A stretch of DNA of 64,000 bases from UBA7236 sp964638865 (GCA_964638865.1 CAZXBG010000001.1:1-64000); one strand, 5' to 3'; numbered from the stretch's first letter, positions 1-8,858 are shown. Notes: generated by a model from the sequence alone, not told the origin. A program made the numbers and translations.

Positions 1-2
1 AT

Positions 3-51
3 GAGTGATGAGTAATGAGTGATGAGTAATGAGTAATGAGTGATGAGTAAT
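3..51. repeat. Heptamer tandem repeat GAGTRAT x7
   Basis: Seven head-to-tail copies of GAGTGAT or GAGTAAT, exactly in 7-base register, at the left edge of the window. The array may continue outside it. The unit carries TGA or TAA stops in several frames, so it is not coding. Confidence 0.85.
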
Positions 52-64
52 GAGTTCTACTACC

Positions 65-250
65 ACTGCCAACTGCCAACTGCCACTTCCCATTGCTTTA
101 TGGACACGGGTATCGGGACAAGGGAAAACAAAGGGTGGGATTTTTTGAAATTATTACAATGCTTGAAAAAGTCTTGCTTGATACAATATGGCTTCAATGT
201 TACAAACTGCCTACTGCGACTGCCAACTGCCCACTCCCTACTCCCCACTC
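65..250. repeat. Intergenic heptamer repeats of the ACTGCCA type, two clusters
   Basis: Three perfect ACTGCCA heptamers lie at 65-85. A degenerate heptameric run (ACTGCCT, ACTGCGA, ACTGCCC, ACTCCCT, ACTCCCC) lies at 206-250. Bases 86-205 between them hold nothing I recognise. Open frames crossing this stretch are low-complexity translations of the repeats and were not called. The 7-base period matches the GAGTRAT array just upstream, so 1-286 is a repeat-rich spacer rather than a gene. Confidence 0.7.
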
Positions 251-286
251 AATATTCCCCCTAATTCCCTATTTTCACCAAAAAAA

Positions 287-589
287 ATGTACATCTACAA
301 CGTAACAATAAAAGTAGAACCGCAACGGGCTGAGGAATGGCTGGAATGGATGCGCAATATTCATATTCCGCAAGTTTTAGAAACCGGATATTTTGTTGAA
401 AGTAGAATTTGCAAGATCGTGAATAATGAGGATCCGGAGGATTTTACTTTTGTTATTCAATATACTTGTCCCACTATGGAAGATTATGACCACTATCAAA
501 AAAACAGTGCGCCTGCATTGCGAAAGGAGATGCGTGTAATATTTGGCGACGATGCATTTGCTTTCCGCACTTTGATGGAGGTATTATAA
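287..589 (+). CDS. DUF4286 family protein
   Basis: A 100-residue protein matching my recollection of the DUF4286 family, small Bacteroidota proteins of unknown function. Family-like features are the start MYIYNVTIKV, the EEWLEWMRNIHIPQVLETG segment and a late YDHYQKNSAPALRKE segment. The frame is open upstream to 188, but that extension translates the heptamer repeat, so the ATG at 287 is the better start. It has no signal peptide and is probably cytosolic. It lies 59 bases upstream of crtI on the same strand, but nothing ties it to carotenoid synthesis. Confidence 0.8.
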   Translation: MYIYNVTIKVEPQRAEEWLEWMRNIHIPQVLETGYFVESRICKIVNNEDPEDFTFVIQYTCPTMEDYDHYQKNSAPALRKEMRVIFGDDAFAFRTLMEVL

Positions 590-648
590 TGCATGAACAA
601 TTATAGGTTTCTATCGTTTGTTAAAGCAAAGTTCAAACAAACTAATAC

Positions 649-2145
649 ATGCAAAAACATATCATAGTAATAGGTTCAGGATTTAGCGGGCTATCCGCTG
701 CATGTGCATTGGCTAAGGAAGGATTTAAGGTTACGGTTTTCGAAAAAAATGAATCTGCCGGCGGAAGGGCATCTGTATTTTCTGAAGATGGATTCGTTTT
801 TGACATGGGTCCTAGCTGGTATTGGATGCCCGATGTTTTTGAATGGTTTTTTAATTTATATGGATATCAGCCTTCCGATTTTTATGATTTAGTTAGATTG
901 GATCCTGCTTACAGAATATATTTTTCCGCACACGATTTTATTGATATGCCGGCCTCTATCGAAGAACTTTATAATTTGTTTGAACAATTGGAACCCGGTT
1001 CCACTCCTGCTTTACAGAAATTTTTAAAGGATGCTGCCTATAAATATAAGGTTGGAATGCAGGATATGGTTTTTAAACCCTGTAATTCCCCTTTAGAATT
1101 TGCGGAGTTAAAAATGGTGAAAGCTTTATTTACCATGCAATTATTTACTTCGCTTCGCAAAGAGGTTTACAGCAAATTCAAAAGTGAAAAAATCAGAAAA
1201 ATATTAGAGTTTCCTGTCTATTTCTTAGGTGCGTTGCCCTCCAATACCCCTGCGTTATACTCCATTTTAAATTATGCAGATCTTGTTTTGGGAACCTGGT
1301 ACCCCAAAGGTGGCATGTATAAAATAATTGAAGGCATGCAAAAAGTTGCGGAAAATTTAGGGGTGGAATTTCATTTTAATTCGCCGGTTACAAAAATTCT
1401 TTCTGTTGAAGGTAAAGTTAAACAAGTTGCAATTGGTGATACTCTAGTAGATTGTGATGGGGTTGTGGCGTCAGCAGATTATAATCATGTAGAAGAAAAA
1501 TTGCTTGATTCAAAAGAAAAAAATTATGATGCAGATTATTGGGATAAAAAAACATTTGCGCCATCGGGAATTATATATTACCTGGGAATTAAAGGAAAGG
1601 TAAAAAATTTATTGCATCACAACTTATTTTTTGACCAGTCGTTTGAGGTTTTTGCTGATGAGATCTATACCAACCCACGCTGGCCGTCAAATCCACTATT
1701 TTATGTTTGTGTTCCATCAAAATCCGATGATACAGTTGCACCTCCTGGTTATGAAAATATGTTTATCCTGATTCCCGTAGCCTCCGGATTAACCTCTGAC
1801 CAATTGACCTCAGAAAAGTATTTTCAATCTATTATTACAAGAATTGAAAAATTTACCGGCGAAACAATTAGTGATAGAATAGTGTATAAAAAACCATTTA
1901 CTCCAAATGATTTTACCAAAAGATATAATGCCTATAAAGGAAATGCATATGGCCTTGCCAATACCTTAAAACAAACAGCTATATTTAAACCCAAAATGCA
2001 CAATAAGGCTATAAAAAATCTCGTGTATGCAGGTCAGCTTACGGTTCCCGGACCGGGAATGCCGCCTGCAATAATTTCAGGATATGTGGCTGCCGGAGAG
2101 GTTAGAAAAATGTTTAAAAAGGTAAAAAAGGTAAATTTTCAATGA
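649..2145 (+). CDS. crtI: Phytoene desaturase/dehydrogenase (CrtI family)
   Basis: A 498-residue FAD-dependent desaturase that introduces double bases-conjugating unsaturations into phytoene to give lycopene. The N-terminus has the dinucleotide-binding GxGxxG motif (GSGFSG, residues 9-14), followed by FEKNESAGGRAS. The C-terminus has the bacterial-type CrtI signature YAGQLTVPGPGMPPAIISG near residues 460-478. Length is normal for the family. It is the first gene of crtI-crtB-cyclase-crtZ; the product of CrtB, 42 bases downstream, is its substrate. It is expected to associate with the cytoplasmic membrane. The family also includes 4,4'-diapophytoene desaturases, but the cyclase and hydroxylase nearby argue for the C40 pathway. 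Confidence 0.95.
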   Translation: MQKHIIVIGSGFSGLSAACALAKEGFKVTVFEKNESAGGRASVFSEDGFVFDMGPSWYWMPDVFEWFFNLYGYQPSDFYDLVRLDPAYRIYFSAHDFIDMPASIEELYNLFEQLEPGSTPALQKFLKDAAYKYKVGMQDMVFKPCNSPLEFAELKMVKALFTMQLFTSLRKEVYSKFKSEKIRKILEFPVYFLGALPSNTPALYSILNYADLVLGTWYPKGGMYKIIEGMQKVAENLGVEFHFNSPVTKILSVEGKVKQVAIGDTLVDCDGVVASADYNHVEEKLLDSKEKNYDADYWDKKTFAPSGIIYYLGIKGKVKNLLHHNLFFDQSFEVFADEIYTNPRWPSNPLFYVCVPSKSDDTVAPPGYENMFILIPVASGLTSDQLTSEKYFQSIITRIEKFTGETISDRIVYKKPFTPNDFTKRYNAYKGNAYGLANTLKQTAIFKPKMHNKAIKNLVYAGQLTVPGPGMPPAIISGYVAAGEVRKMFKKVKKVNFQ

Positions 2146-2187
2146 ACAAAACATCGTATATACGGTTTTATTCCAACAACAATATCT

Positions 2188-3033
2188 ATGCTTGACCTGT
2201 TTCATCAATCATCATTTGCCTGCAGTCGCAAGGTTACCGAGTTATACAGCACTTCTTTTACATTAGGAATTAGGGCGCTGGATAAAAGGTATCATGATGC
2301 CATTTACGGCATTTATGGTTTTGTTCGTTTTGCCGATGAAATAGTAGATACCTTTCACAATTGGGACAAGGAGGACCTTTTTAACAGGTTCAGAGAGGAC
2401 ACCAATAAGGCTCTGGATGAAAAAATTTCGTTAAATCCAATTCTCCATGCCTTTCAATTAACTGTTCATGCATATCAAATAGACAGACCATTGATCAATT
2501 CTTTTTTGAACAGCATGGAAATGGATCTGCATATTAGCAATTATAAACAGGAAAATTATACAGAATATATTTATGGAAGCGCCGAAGTTGTGGGATTAAT
2601 GTGTTTGAAAGTTTTTTGCGAAAGAGATGAACAATTATTTTTACAATTAAAAGAACCGGCGCGATATCTCGGAGCCGCATTTCAAAAAGTAAATTTCCTG
2701 CGCGATCTGCAGGCTGATTTTAAAGAGAGAGGAAGGGTATATTTTCCTGATATCGATTTTGATAATTTTTGCCATACTCAAAAAGCGGAAATTGAAAAAG
2801 AAATAAAAGTGGATTTTGAAAAAGCTTATGAAGGAATAATTCGTTTACCCGAAGGTGCAAAATTTGGTGTTTATCTGGCATATAAATACTATCTCAATCT
2901 GTTTGAAAAAATTCGTAAAACAGAGGCACACAAAGTGATGCAAACAAGGATAAGGGTTTCCAATCCGAAAAAAATATCGATGTGGGCTTCTGTATATTTA
3001 CGTTCTAATATTTTAGGCATCTACGCACCGTGA
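2188..3033 (+). CDS. crtB: Phytoene synthase (squalene/phytoene synthase family)
   Basis: A 281-residue prenyltransferase that condenses two geranylgeranyl diphosphates into phytoene. Both aspartate-rich Mg-diphosphate-binding motifs are present: DEIVD at 50-54 and DLQAD at 173-177, the second within NFLRDLQADFKERGRVYFP. It ends in TGA at 3031-3033, which overlaps the GTG start of the cyclase by four bases, so the two are probably translationally coupled. Short length is normal for Bacteroidota CrtB. The family cannot be separated from squalene synthases on motifs alone; the neighbours decide for phytoene. Confidence 0.95.
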   Translation: MLDLFHQSSFACSRKVTELYSTSFTLGIRALDKRYHDAIYGIYGFVRFADEIVDTFHNWDKEDLFNRFREDTNKALDEKISLNPILHAFQLTVHAYQIDRPLINSFLNSMEMDLHISNYKQENYTEYIYGSAEVVGLMCLKVFCERDEQLFLQLKEPARYLGAAFQKVNFLRDLQADFKERGRVYFPDIDFDNFCHTQKAEIEKEIKVDFEKAYEGIIRLPEGAKFGVYLAYKYYLNLFEKIRKTEAHKVMQTRIRVSNPKKISMWASVYLRSNILGIYAP

Positions 3034-3749
3034 ATGATAAATATGCATATCTGCTTGTTAATTTAGGGACAGTTATATTTCCGTTCTTGTTTAGTTTTGA
3101 AAAAAAGGTAACATATTATAAATGGTGGAAATTTTTATTTCCTGCATTCATTGTTACCGCTACTGTCTTTTTAATATGGGATCATTATTTTACTAAAATT
3201 GGCGTTTGGGGATTTAATGAACAATATATCACCGGAAACAAACTCTTTGGTTTACCCCTGGAAGAAATAATGTTCTTTTTCACCGTTCCTTTTGCGAGTA
3301 TATTTATATATGCCTTTGTAAATAAATTCTGGCCAAATACGCCAATACTGGATAAAATTCAAAAACCAATTTCTATAGCTATACTTTTAATTGCATCTGT
3401 TTTATTGCTATTGCATTTTGACAAAGCATATACTGCCCTGAATTGCGGTTATGCAATTGTTTTATTGGTTTTGCAATTATTGTTTATCAAAGGAAAATAC
3501 ATGGGTAAATTTTACCGCTTTTATTTCTGGCATCTTATTCCTTTTTTTATCGTAAACGGCATTTTAACCGGAACAGGCATTCCCGGAGAGGTGGTTTGGT
3601 ATAATAATGCGGAAAATTTAGGCATACGATTAGGAACAATTCCTATCGAAGATTCGTTATATAGTTTGAGCCTTATGCTGATGAATATTAGTATTTTTGA
3701 ATGGCTCAAAGGGCGTAAATTGAAAACAGTAAATAAAACGTCGTTTTGA
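3030..3749 (+). CDS. Lycopene beta-cyclase, fused CrtYc/CrtYd membrane type
   Basis: A 239-residue polytopic membrane protein of the lycopene-cyclase-domain family, which closes the rings of lycopene to give beta-carotene. The duplicated cyclase half-domain shows as two acidic motifs at the ends of membrane segments: PLEE at 76-79 and PIED at 205-208. In actinobacteria the halves are separate proteins (CrtYc, CrtYd); here one chain carries both. The start is GTG at 3030, because the nearby ATG at 3034 is out of frame, giving a 4-base overlap with crtB. A crtZ gene follows 78 bases later. Confidence 0.9.
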   Translation: MNDKYAYLLVNLGTVIFPFLFSFEKKVTYYKWWKFLFPAFIVTATVFLIWDHYFTKIGVWGFNEQYITGNKLFGLPLEEIMFFFTVPFASIFIYAFVNKFWPNTPILDKIQKPISIAILLIASVLLLLHFDKAYTALNCGYAIVLLVLQLLFIKGKYMGKFYRFYFWHLIPFFIVNGILTGTGIPGEVVWYNNAENLGIRLGTIPIEDSLYSLSLMLMNISIFEWLKGRKLKTVNKTSF

Positions 3750-3827
3750 AATTGTTAAATTGCAAAGGACGTTTTAATGGAAAACTAGTTAAATTATTGA
3801 TATCAACAATTAGAATAATATATTAAA

Positions 3828-4283
3828 ATGAACATCGCAATCAATATTCTATCCTTCATTATCGCATTCGCTTTCATGGAAGGTTTTGCCTGGTTCATGC
3901 ATAAATATATCATGCATGGTATGGGATGGTTTTTGCACAAATCGCATCATGAACCCCGACACGGAAGATTCGAATTAAATGATCTTTATGCATTCATATT
4001 TGCCATCCCTGCAATAATTCTCATGTGGTTTGGAACACCGGAGTTCAATTATTTATTTTGGTTAGGGTCCGGAATTACAGCTTATGGTTTGAGTTATTTC
4101 CTATTTCACGATGTATTGGTGCACCGCCGTTTAAAACACAATGTTAAACCCGGAAATTCTTATTTGCAACGCATCATTCGCGCCCATAAAATACATCACA
4201 AAAAAATGAGCAAAGAAGATGGCCAGGCATTTGGATTTTTATTTGCGGACAAAAGATTTGATGTAAAGAGAACGGATGAGTAA
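3828..4283 (+). CDS. crtZ: Beta-carotene hydroxylase (fatty acid hydroxylase superfamily)
   Basis: A 151-residue di-iron membrane hydroxylase that adds 3-hydroxyl groups to beta-carotene rings, giving zeaxanthin. The histidine clusters expected for the di-iron site are all present: HKYIMH (25-30), HKSHH with H45 (37-45), HDVLVH (94-99) and HKIHH (120-124), between hydrophobic segments. Length is typical of bacterial CrtZ. It closes the carotenoid cluster on the plus strand; the next genes are on the opposite strand. I saw no clear terminator after it. Confidence 0.95.
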   Translation: MNIAINILSFIIAFAFMEGFAWFMHKYIMHGMGWFLHKSHHEPRHGRFELNDLYAFIFAIPAIILMWFGTPEFNYLFWLGSGITAYGLSYFLFHDVLVHRRLKHNVKPGNSYLQRIIRAHKIHHKKMSKEDGQAFGFLFADKRFDVKRTDE

Positions 4284-4375
4284 TTTTTCTTAGCAAGGAT
4301 TTCTTCACAATGTTACCAAAGGGTTTCTATCGCATACGGATTATTAAGGTAGCTCTTCCAATCTTTCACTTTTCC

Positions 4376-5590
4376 TCACGCTAACCTCAAAATATTCTTC
4401 TTAAAAAAATACCCGCTTACCATTAATACAGCAACTGTTATCCCTCCTAATACCAAAACATTTCCGATTATAGATTCCATTCCTGTTTTTCTCCAAAATA
4501 TATCATAAAATCCCTGTATACTCCAGTAGTTTATAGATATTACGGCAGCATCTTGCATAAAGGATGGCATAATATAAAGCGGTATCATACTTCCTCCCAC
4601 CGCACTCATAAATAAAATTATAATGGTACCTAAGGAATCTGCCTGTTTTTTTGTAGTTACGATAGCCGATAATAACACACCAAAGGAAGAACAGGCAAAA
4701 GCGGTAAATAATATCATGATAATTAATGCCGGAATATCAATAAATATATCCAGATCAAATGTTATCCAGGAAAATAAAAACATGACCGTTAATTGAAATA
4801 TAGAAATAATAGTTGCTGTCAACATTTTACTCATCATAATCGAAAAAGGTTTTACCGGCGATTGCAATAATTTTTTCAACACCCCATTTTCTTTTTCTTC
4901 CAGCATACTTTGTCCTATTGCACTCACACTAAACAACAACATCATAATTGCCGTTCCGGCAACTGCCTGAATTAACCCCCAGTTACTTTCTTCATCCCCA
5001 ACCAAACTCGTCATGATTATTAAATTTTCAGACTTATTTTCTTCCTCCATTCCCCGTTGAATATTATTCTTTATGGAATCCTGCATGGGTTGTTGCAAAT
5101 TCGGGAACATGTTTGCCATAACACGATCAATGCCCTTGTCGGCATCCTTTTCGCCTTTTATATTTGATATCTTACTAAAAAGTAAATTTTGTAAAATACT
5201 CACTTCCATTTCCCGGCTTTTATCAAATTGCATTTCTACCGGAATGTTATTTCCGACGTTAAGTGAATCCTCAAATCCTTTATAAATTATGATATTTGCA
5301 ATTCTGTCGCCCTTTTTAATTTGGGCAATTGCATTATCTTTTGTTTCCGCAATTAATTCAATTCCGGGAATACTATCCAAACCCAAAATAATATTTTTTG
5401 AACCCACCGTATTATCTTCATCAGCATATAATACTACAATCGGACTACCTTCCTCTTCCTCTCCTCCTCCAACTCCACCAAAAGCAAATGCAAATAAGGT
5501 TATCAATCCTATGGGTAATAATAAAGCGAGAAACAATGCCTTTTTATCGGTAAAAAATATTTTGAGATCCTTTTTAGCTAGTTTCCACAT
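4376..5590 (-). CDS. ABC-2 type transporter permease
   Basis: A 404-residue membrane subunit of an ABC exporter. It starts with a short cytosolic segment and one membrane helix (ALFLALLLPIGLITLFAFAF), followed by a large extracytoplasmic domain of about 180 residues. A C-terminal block of five or so membrane segments comes after, with the ABC-2 landmark SMLEEKENGVLKKLLQSP before the second group. This is the NatB/linearmycin-type topology. It lies 19 bases downstream of its ATPase gene, so the pair is one operon. The substrate cannot be told from sequence. Confidence 0.9.
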   Translation of the reverse strand: MWKLAKKDLKIFFTDKKALFLALLLPIGLITLFAFAFGGVGGGEEEEGSPIVVLYADEDNTVGSKNIILGLDSIPGIELIAETKDNAIAQIKKGDRIANIIIYKGFEDSLNVGNNIPVEMQFDKSREMEVSILQNLLFSKISNIKGEKDADKGIDRVMANMFPNLQQPMQDSIKNNIQRGMEEENKSENLIIMTSLVGDEESNWGLIQAVAGTAIMMLLFSVSAIGQSMLEEKENGVLKKLLQSPVKPFSIMMSKMLTATIISIFQLTVMFLFSWITFDLDIFIDIPALIIMILFTAFACSSFGVLLSAIVTTKKQADSLGTIIILFMSAVGGSMIPLYIMPSFMQDAAVISINYWSIQGFYDIFWRKTGMESIIGNVLVLGGITVAVLMVSGYFFKKNILRLA

Positions 5591-5609
5591 AACGGAATAA
5601 TTTTATATA

Positions 5610-6524
5610 TCAATCACGTAAATGCCTTCCTGTTAAATTTAAAAATATATTTTCCAGACTAATACTTTTTATATCAATATTAATAATATCAATTCCTGCA
5701 TCAGCACATTTTTTTACAACATCAGGTAATATCAGTTTCACATTCTTAGCCGCAACAACAAGTTCGTGGGTTGCATTATTAAATGTACTTTTATATCCAC
5801 TCAAACCTTCCTGAATTTCTCCCGCATAATTAATTTCAATAGTTTCTTCCACAGCATTGTGATCGCGCAATTCCTGCAAACTTCCTTCTGCAATAATTTT
5901 TCCTTTGTCGATAATTCCTATTCTGTCACACATCTTTTCTGCTTCCTCCATATAATGTGTGGTATACAAAATTGTCTTTTTATTATGATGTAGTTCCGAT
6001 AACAACTCATAAATTTTATTTCTGCTTTGAGGGTCAACACCAACTGTTGGTTCATCCATTAATATCAATTCCGGATCGTGCATTAAGGCACAGGCAATAT
6101 TGATCCTGCGTTTCATTCCACCGGAGTAAGTTTTTATTTTATCTTTTTTCCTATCCTCCAATCCTACCCAATGGAGAAGGTCCGTTGCCTTTTGTTTTGA
6201 TGTTTTTCCCGATATTCCGTATAAACTTCCCCAAAAAATTAAATTCTCCAATGCAGTAAGTTCATCATACAATGCAATTTCCTGAGGCACTATTCCCATC
6301 TTTAATTTTACCTTACTTCTTTTTTCATATACATTCATTCCATCAATAAGAATGCGCCCGCTGTCGGGAGGCATTATAGAACTGATCATTTGAATTGTTG
6401 TAGTTTTACCAGCACCATTTGGGCCTAGAAGTCCGTAAAACATTCCCGGGGGCAGCGCAAGGTTGATTTGATCAACTGCCTTTAAATGTAAAAATGATTT
6501 TGAGATCGATTCAACCTTTAACAT
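5610..6524 (-). CDS. ABC transporter ATP-binding protein
   Basis: A 304-residue nucleotide-binding subunit with Walker A GPNGAGKT (34-41), signature YSGGM (133-137), Walker B LILMDEP (153-159) and the switch histidine in LYTTHYMEEAE. The C-terminal ~80 residues form the extension common in NatA/CcmA-like ATPases of ABC-2 exporters. The gene is first in a two-gene operon with the permease at 4376-5590 and is divergent from the acetyltransferase at 6623. Role: ATP hydrolysis driving export of an unknown substrate. Confidence 0.93.
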   Translation of the reverse strand: MLKVESISKSFLHLKAVDQINLALPPGMFYGLLGPNGAGKTTTIQMISSIMPPDSGRILIDGMNVYEKRSKVKLKMGIVPQEIALYDELTALENLIFWGSLYGISGKTSKQKATDLLHWVGLEDRKKDKIKTYSGGMKRRINIACALMHDPELILMDEPTVGVDPQSRNKIYELLSELHHNKKTILYTTHYMEEAEKMCDRIGIIDKGKIIAEGSLQELRDHNAVEETIEINYAGEIQEGLSGYKSTFNNATHELVVAAKNVKLILPDVVKKCADAGIDIINIDIKSISLENIFLNLTGRHLRD

Positions 6525-6622
6525 AAACAGGATTATTTGGTAAAAATATCACAGTAACATGGTAAATATAAATATTATCCACCAACCGGGATAAATAAAC
6601 GATGAAAAGATAAAATTTAAGG

Positions 6623-7354
6623 GTGCTACCAAAAATAAGAAAAACTACAGTTCAGCATAAAAATCAGGATTCCAATTTTTTGGGATTCGGGGTTGGAGAT
6701 CTATACGCATTATGCGATGAAAATTTTTTATCACAACAATTAATAAAGTATAAAGAAGAGGGTTATAGATTGTTATATTGGAAAATAGAAGAACAAGATA
6801 CCGCATCGCTTAATATGGCAAATGCATTTCAATTTAAGAATTACGATACCAAAGTAACTTATCAATTAAATTTATTTACACAATCACGGGAAATACCAAA
6901 AAATTCTAAAGTCAGAAAATATACCGGCGCAATTACTCCGAAATTAATAAATCTGGGCAAACAAAGTGGTGACTACTCCAGATTTCAACAAGACAAAAAC
7001 TTTCCACCAGGCACTTTCGAAAAAATGTATACCGAATGGATACACACGGCATTTTCTGCCGAACAATCTGATGCAATTTTTATATTGGAAGAAAATACAA
7101 AAATGTTTGGTTTTGCAACCGTATTTTTTAACCAAGACGATGCCGAAATTGTTTTGATTGCCATTGATCCCAAATACAGAAGCAAAGGATATGGAAAAAT
7201 GTTGGTGGAATACATTTCCGCATATTTATCAAATATAAATTATAAAAACCTGTACGTTGTAACTCAGGAACAAAATACTCCTGCTTGCAGATTATATGAA
7301 AGCTGCGGTTTTGAAATCATAAAAAAAGAATATATTTACCATATCTGGTTATAA
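6623..7354 (+). CDS. GNAT family N-acetyltransferase
   Basis: A 243-residue protein whose C-terminal half is a GNAT fold. The acetyl-CoA pyrophosphate-binding loop reads YRSKGYGKML (R/Q-x-x-G-x-G/A pattern) around residue 190, followed by TQEQNTPACRLYESCGFEII, the usual last strand and helix. The N-terminal half is less typical and may be a degenerate second GNAT lobe. No ATG is available near the N-terminus in this frame, so the GTG at 6623 is the likely start. The last base of its TAA is the A of the next gene's ATG (7354), indicating coupling. Substrate unknown. Confidence 0.85.
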   Translation: MLPKIRKTTVQHKNQDSNFLGFGVGDLYALCDENFLSQQLIKYKEEGYRLLYWKIEEQDTASLNMANAFQFKNYDTKVTYQLNLFTQSREIPKNSKVRKYTGAITPKLINLGKQSGDYSRFQQDKNFPPGTFEKMYTEWIHTAFSAEQSDAIFILEENTKMFGFATVFFNQDDAEIVLIAIDPKYRSKGYGKMLVEYISAYLSNINYKNLYVVTQEQNTPACRLYESCGFEIIKKEYIYHIWL

Positions 7355-7599
7355 TGGAAACATTAAAAGAATATACAAAATTTCAACTTGCATTGCGCAA
7401 CGGACAAGACCGCGAAGAAATATGGATAGCATATAAGGGAATTATTTACGATGTTACTCAAAGCACCCTATGGAGAAAAGGCACACATTACGAACATTTT
7501 GCAGGCCAGGATCTTACACACGAATTACCGGATGCACCACACACAGAAACTGTTTTCCACAAATTTAAAATGGTAGGAAAATTAATTTCCCCTGAATAA
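7354..7599 (+). CDS. Cytochrome b5-like heme/steroid-binding domain protein
   Basis: An 81-residue single-domain protein of the cytochrome b5-like heme/steroid-binding family. It has the strand WIAYKGIIYDVTQS, then HYEHFAGQDLTHELPDAPH, which holds the conserved HxxxxGxDxT core and downstream histidine expected around the heme pocket. It has no signal peptide or membrane anchor and is coupled to the GNAT gene by a one-base overlap. Its last codons and TAA stop (P-E-stop) lie inside the left arm of a palindrome that begins at 7590. Redox partner unknown. Confidence 0.85.
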   Translation: METLKEYTKFQLALRNGQDREEIWIAYKGIIYDVTQSTLWRKGTHYEHFAGQDLTHELPDAPHTETVFHKFKMVGKLISPE

Positions 7600-7656
7600 G
7601 AAAATATTTAAGTAATAAATATGAGCTGAAACAATGCGCCTTTTTTCTATTCAGGG
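7590..7656. repeat. 67-bp palindromic element, copy 1
   Basis: Inverted arms CCCTGAATAAGAAAA and TTTTCTATTCAGGG (one mismatch) flank a loop of about 37 bases. The left arm encodes the last residues and TAA stop of the cytochrome b5-like gene. No T tract follows the right arm, so it is not a standard rho-independent terminator, but it sits where one would be. A second copy starts two bases after it ends. Confidence 0.85.
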
Positions 7657-7658
7657 TT

Positions 7659-7725
7659 CCCTGAATAAGAAAATATTGGGGTAATAAATACCACCTCAAA
7701 AAAATTGCCTGTTTTCTATTCAGGG
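7659..7725. repeat. 67-bp palindromic element, copy 2
   Basis: A tandem copy of the element at 7590-7656 (period 69). The arms are the same, and part of the loop is shared (GTAATAAATA); the rest of the loop has diverged. The TGA stop of the minus-strand kinase (reverse complement of 7720-7722) lies in its right arm. Thus both convergent genes end with codons read from the same arm sequence, CCCTGAATA. Confidence 0.85.
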
Positions 7726-8640
7726 CTTTATATTAAATTTTGTAATCTCCACAAATTCATTTACTCTTTTTTTAACCTGCGTTTGTTTAATTTCCAACAA
7801 ACGTTGCGGGCCAAATTTTTCTACACAAAAGGAAGCCATTGCCGAACCATAAATAATAGCGCGTTTCATATTTATAAAGGAGATATTTTTTGATTTTGCC
7901 AAATATCCCATAAAGCCGCCGGCAAAGGAATCTCCTGCTCCTGTTGGGTCAAAAACCGATTCCAAAGGCAACGCAGGAGCGAAAAAAATCTGATCTCCAA
8001 AAAATAATAAGGCACCATGTTCTCCTTTTTTTACAATTAAAATACGAGGTCCCATTTTAAGAATTATTCGAGAGGCTTTTAATAAAGAATATTCCCCGGA
8101 AAGTTGACGCGCCTCTTCATCATTAATCATAAGTGCATCTACCTTTTTTAAAACTTTGTGCAAAGCAGGTTTTGAATTATCCATCCAATAATTCATCGTA
8201 TCCATTACAACCAATTTTGGCCTGGCTTTTAGCTGTTTAATTACACTCAACTGCAATGAAGGTTCAATATTTCCCAACATTAAAAATTCCGGTTTGCGGT
8301 TTTTGTCCGGAACAACAGGATTAAAATTTGCAAGCACATTCAGATCAGTGGTAAGTGTATCACGTGTATTCATATCCATATGATAACGACCGGCCCAAAA
8401 AAATGACTTTTCGTCCTTTATCACTTTTACGCCATCGGTATTAATTCCTTTTTTGTTGAAAGTGTCCAGTGTTGCTTTTGGAAAATCGTCGCCAACCACC
8501 GAGATCAATTTAATATTGGAATAAAAAAATGATGCGGCAAGCCCAATATAAGTGCCTGAACCTCCGATAATTTTATCTGCCTTACCAAATGGTGTTTCAA
8601 TAGAATCAAATGCAACTGTGCCGACAACTAATAAACTCAT
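7720..8640 (-). CDS. PfkB family carbohydrate/nucleoside kinase
   Basis: A 306-residue ribokinase-fold kinase. The N-terminal glycine pair region reads GGSGTYIGLAAS, and the C-terminal signature DPTGAGDSFAGGF spans 231-243, with D237 as the expected catalytic base. It phosphorylates a sugar or nucleoside hydroxyl with ATP; the substrate is not evident, and adenosine-kinase-like or sugar-kinase roles are both possible. It starts at ATG 8640, is monocistronic on the minus strand, and converges on the cytochrome b5-like gene across the palindrome pair. Confidence 0.9.
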   Translation of the reverse strand: MSLLVVGTVAFDSIETPFGKADKIIGGSGTYIGLAASFFYSNIKLISVVGDDFPKATLDTFNKKGINTDGVKVIKDEKSFFWAGRYHMDMNTRDTLTTDLNVLANFNPVVPDKNRKPEFLMLGNIEPSLQLSVIKQLKARPKLVVMDTMNYWMDNSKPALHKVLKKVDALMINDEEARQLSGEYSLLKASRIILKMGPRILIVKKGEHGALLFFGDQIFFAPALPLESVFDPTGAGDSFAGGFMGYLAKSKNISFINMKRAIIYGSAMASFCVEKFGPQRLLEIKQTQVKKRVNEFVEITKFNIKP

Positions 8641-8733
8641 ATTTTAAAATTTTGTGCAAAGTAAAGGAGCTTGATTTTAAGAATAGGTAACTTTTTCAAT
8701 TTATTCAGAAAATCAATCTAAGCGTTTAAAAAC

Positions 8734-8759
8734 AAAAACCCTGCATCTCTGCAGGGTTT
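8734..8759 (-). terminator. Rho-independent terminator of tRNA-Asn
   Basis: A perfect 10-base-pair stem (AAACCCTGCA at 8736-8745, TGCAGGGTTT at 8750-8759) with a 4-base loop. Read on the minus strand it is followed by TTTTTGTTTTT. It lies directly downstream of the tRNA. Confidence 0.9.
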
Positions 8760-8760
8760 G

Positions 8761-8834
8761 CTCCCCAACCTGGACTTGAACCAGGGACCTACTGATTAAC
8801 AGTCAGTCGCTCTAACCAACTGAGCTATTGAGGA
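8761..8834 (-). tRNA. tRNA-Asn (anticodon GTT)
   Basis: The minus strand folds as a cloverleaf. The acceptor stem is TCCTCAA with TTGGGGA (one G-T pair), the D arm contains AGTTGGTTA, the anticodon arm ACTGA-CTGTTAA-TCAGT places GTT at the anticodon, and the T arm is CCTGG-TTCAAGT-CCAGG. The discriminator is G (8761). CCA is not encoded. It has its own promoter upstream and a terminator downstream, so it is a single-gene unit. Confidence 0.97.
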
Positions 8835-8858
8835 ATGAAATGTTTTTGAAACGGGATG

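Noticed and set aside
40..264. Short open frames across the first 264 bases
   Set aside because: They translate the heptamer repeats and show no family-like sequence.
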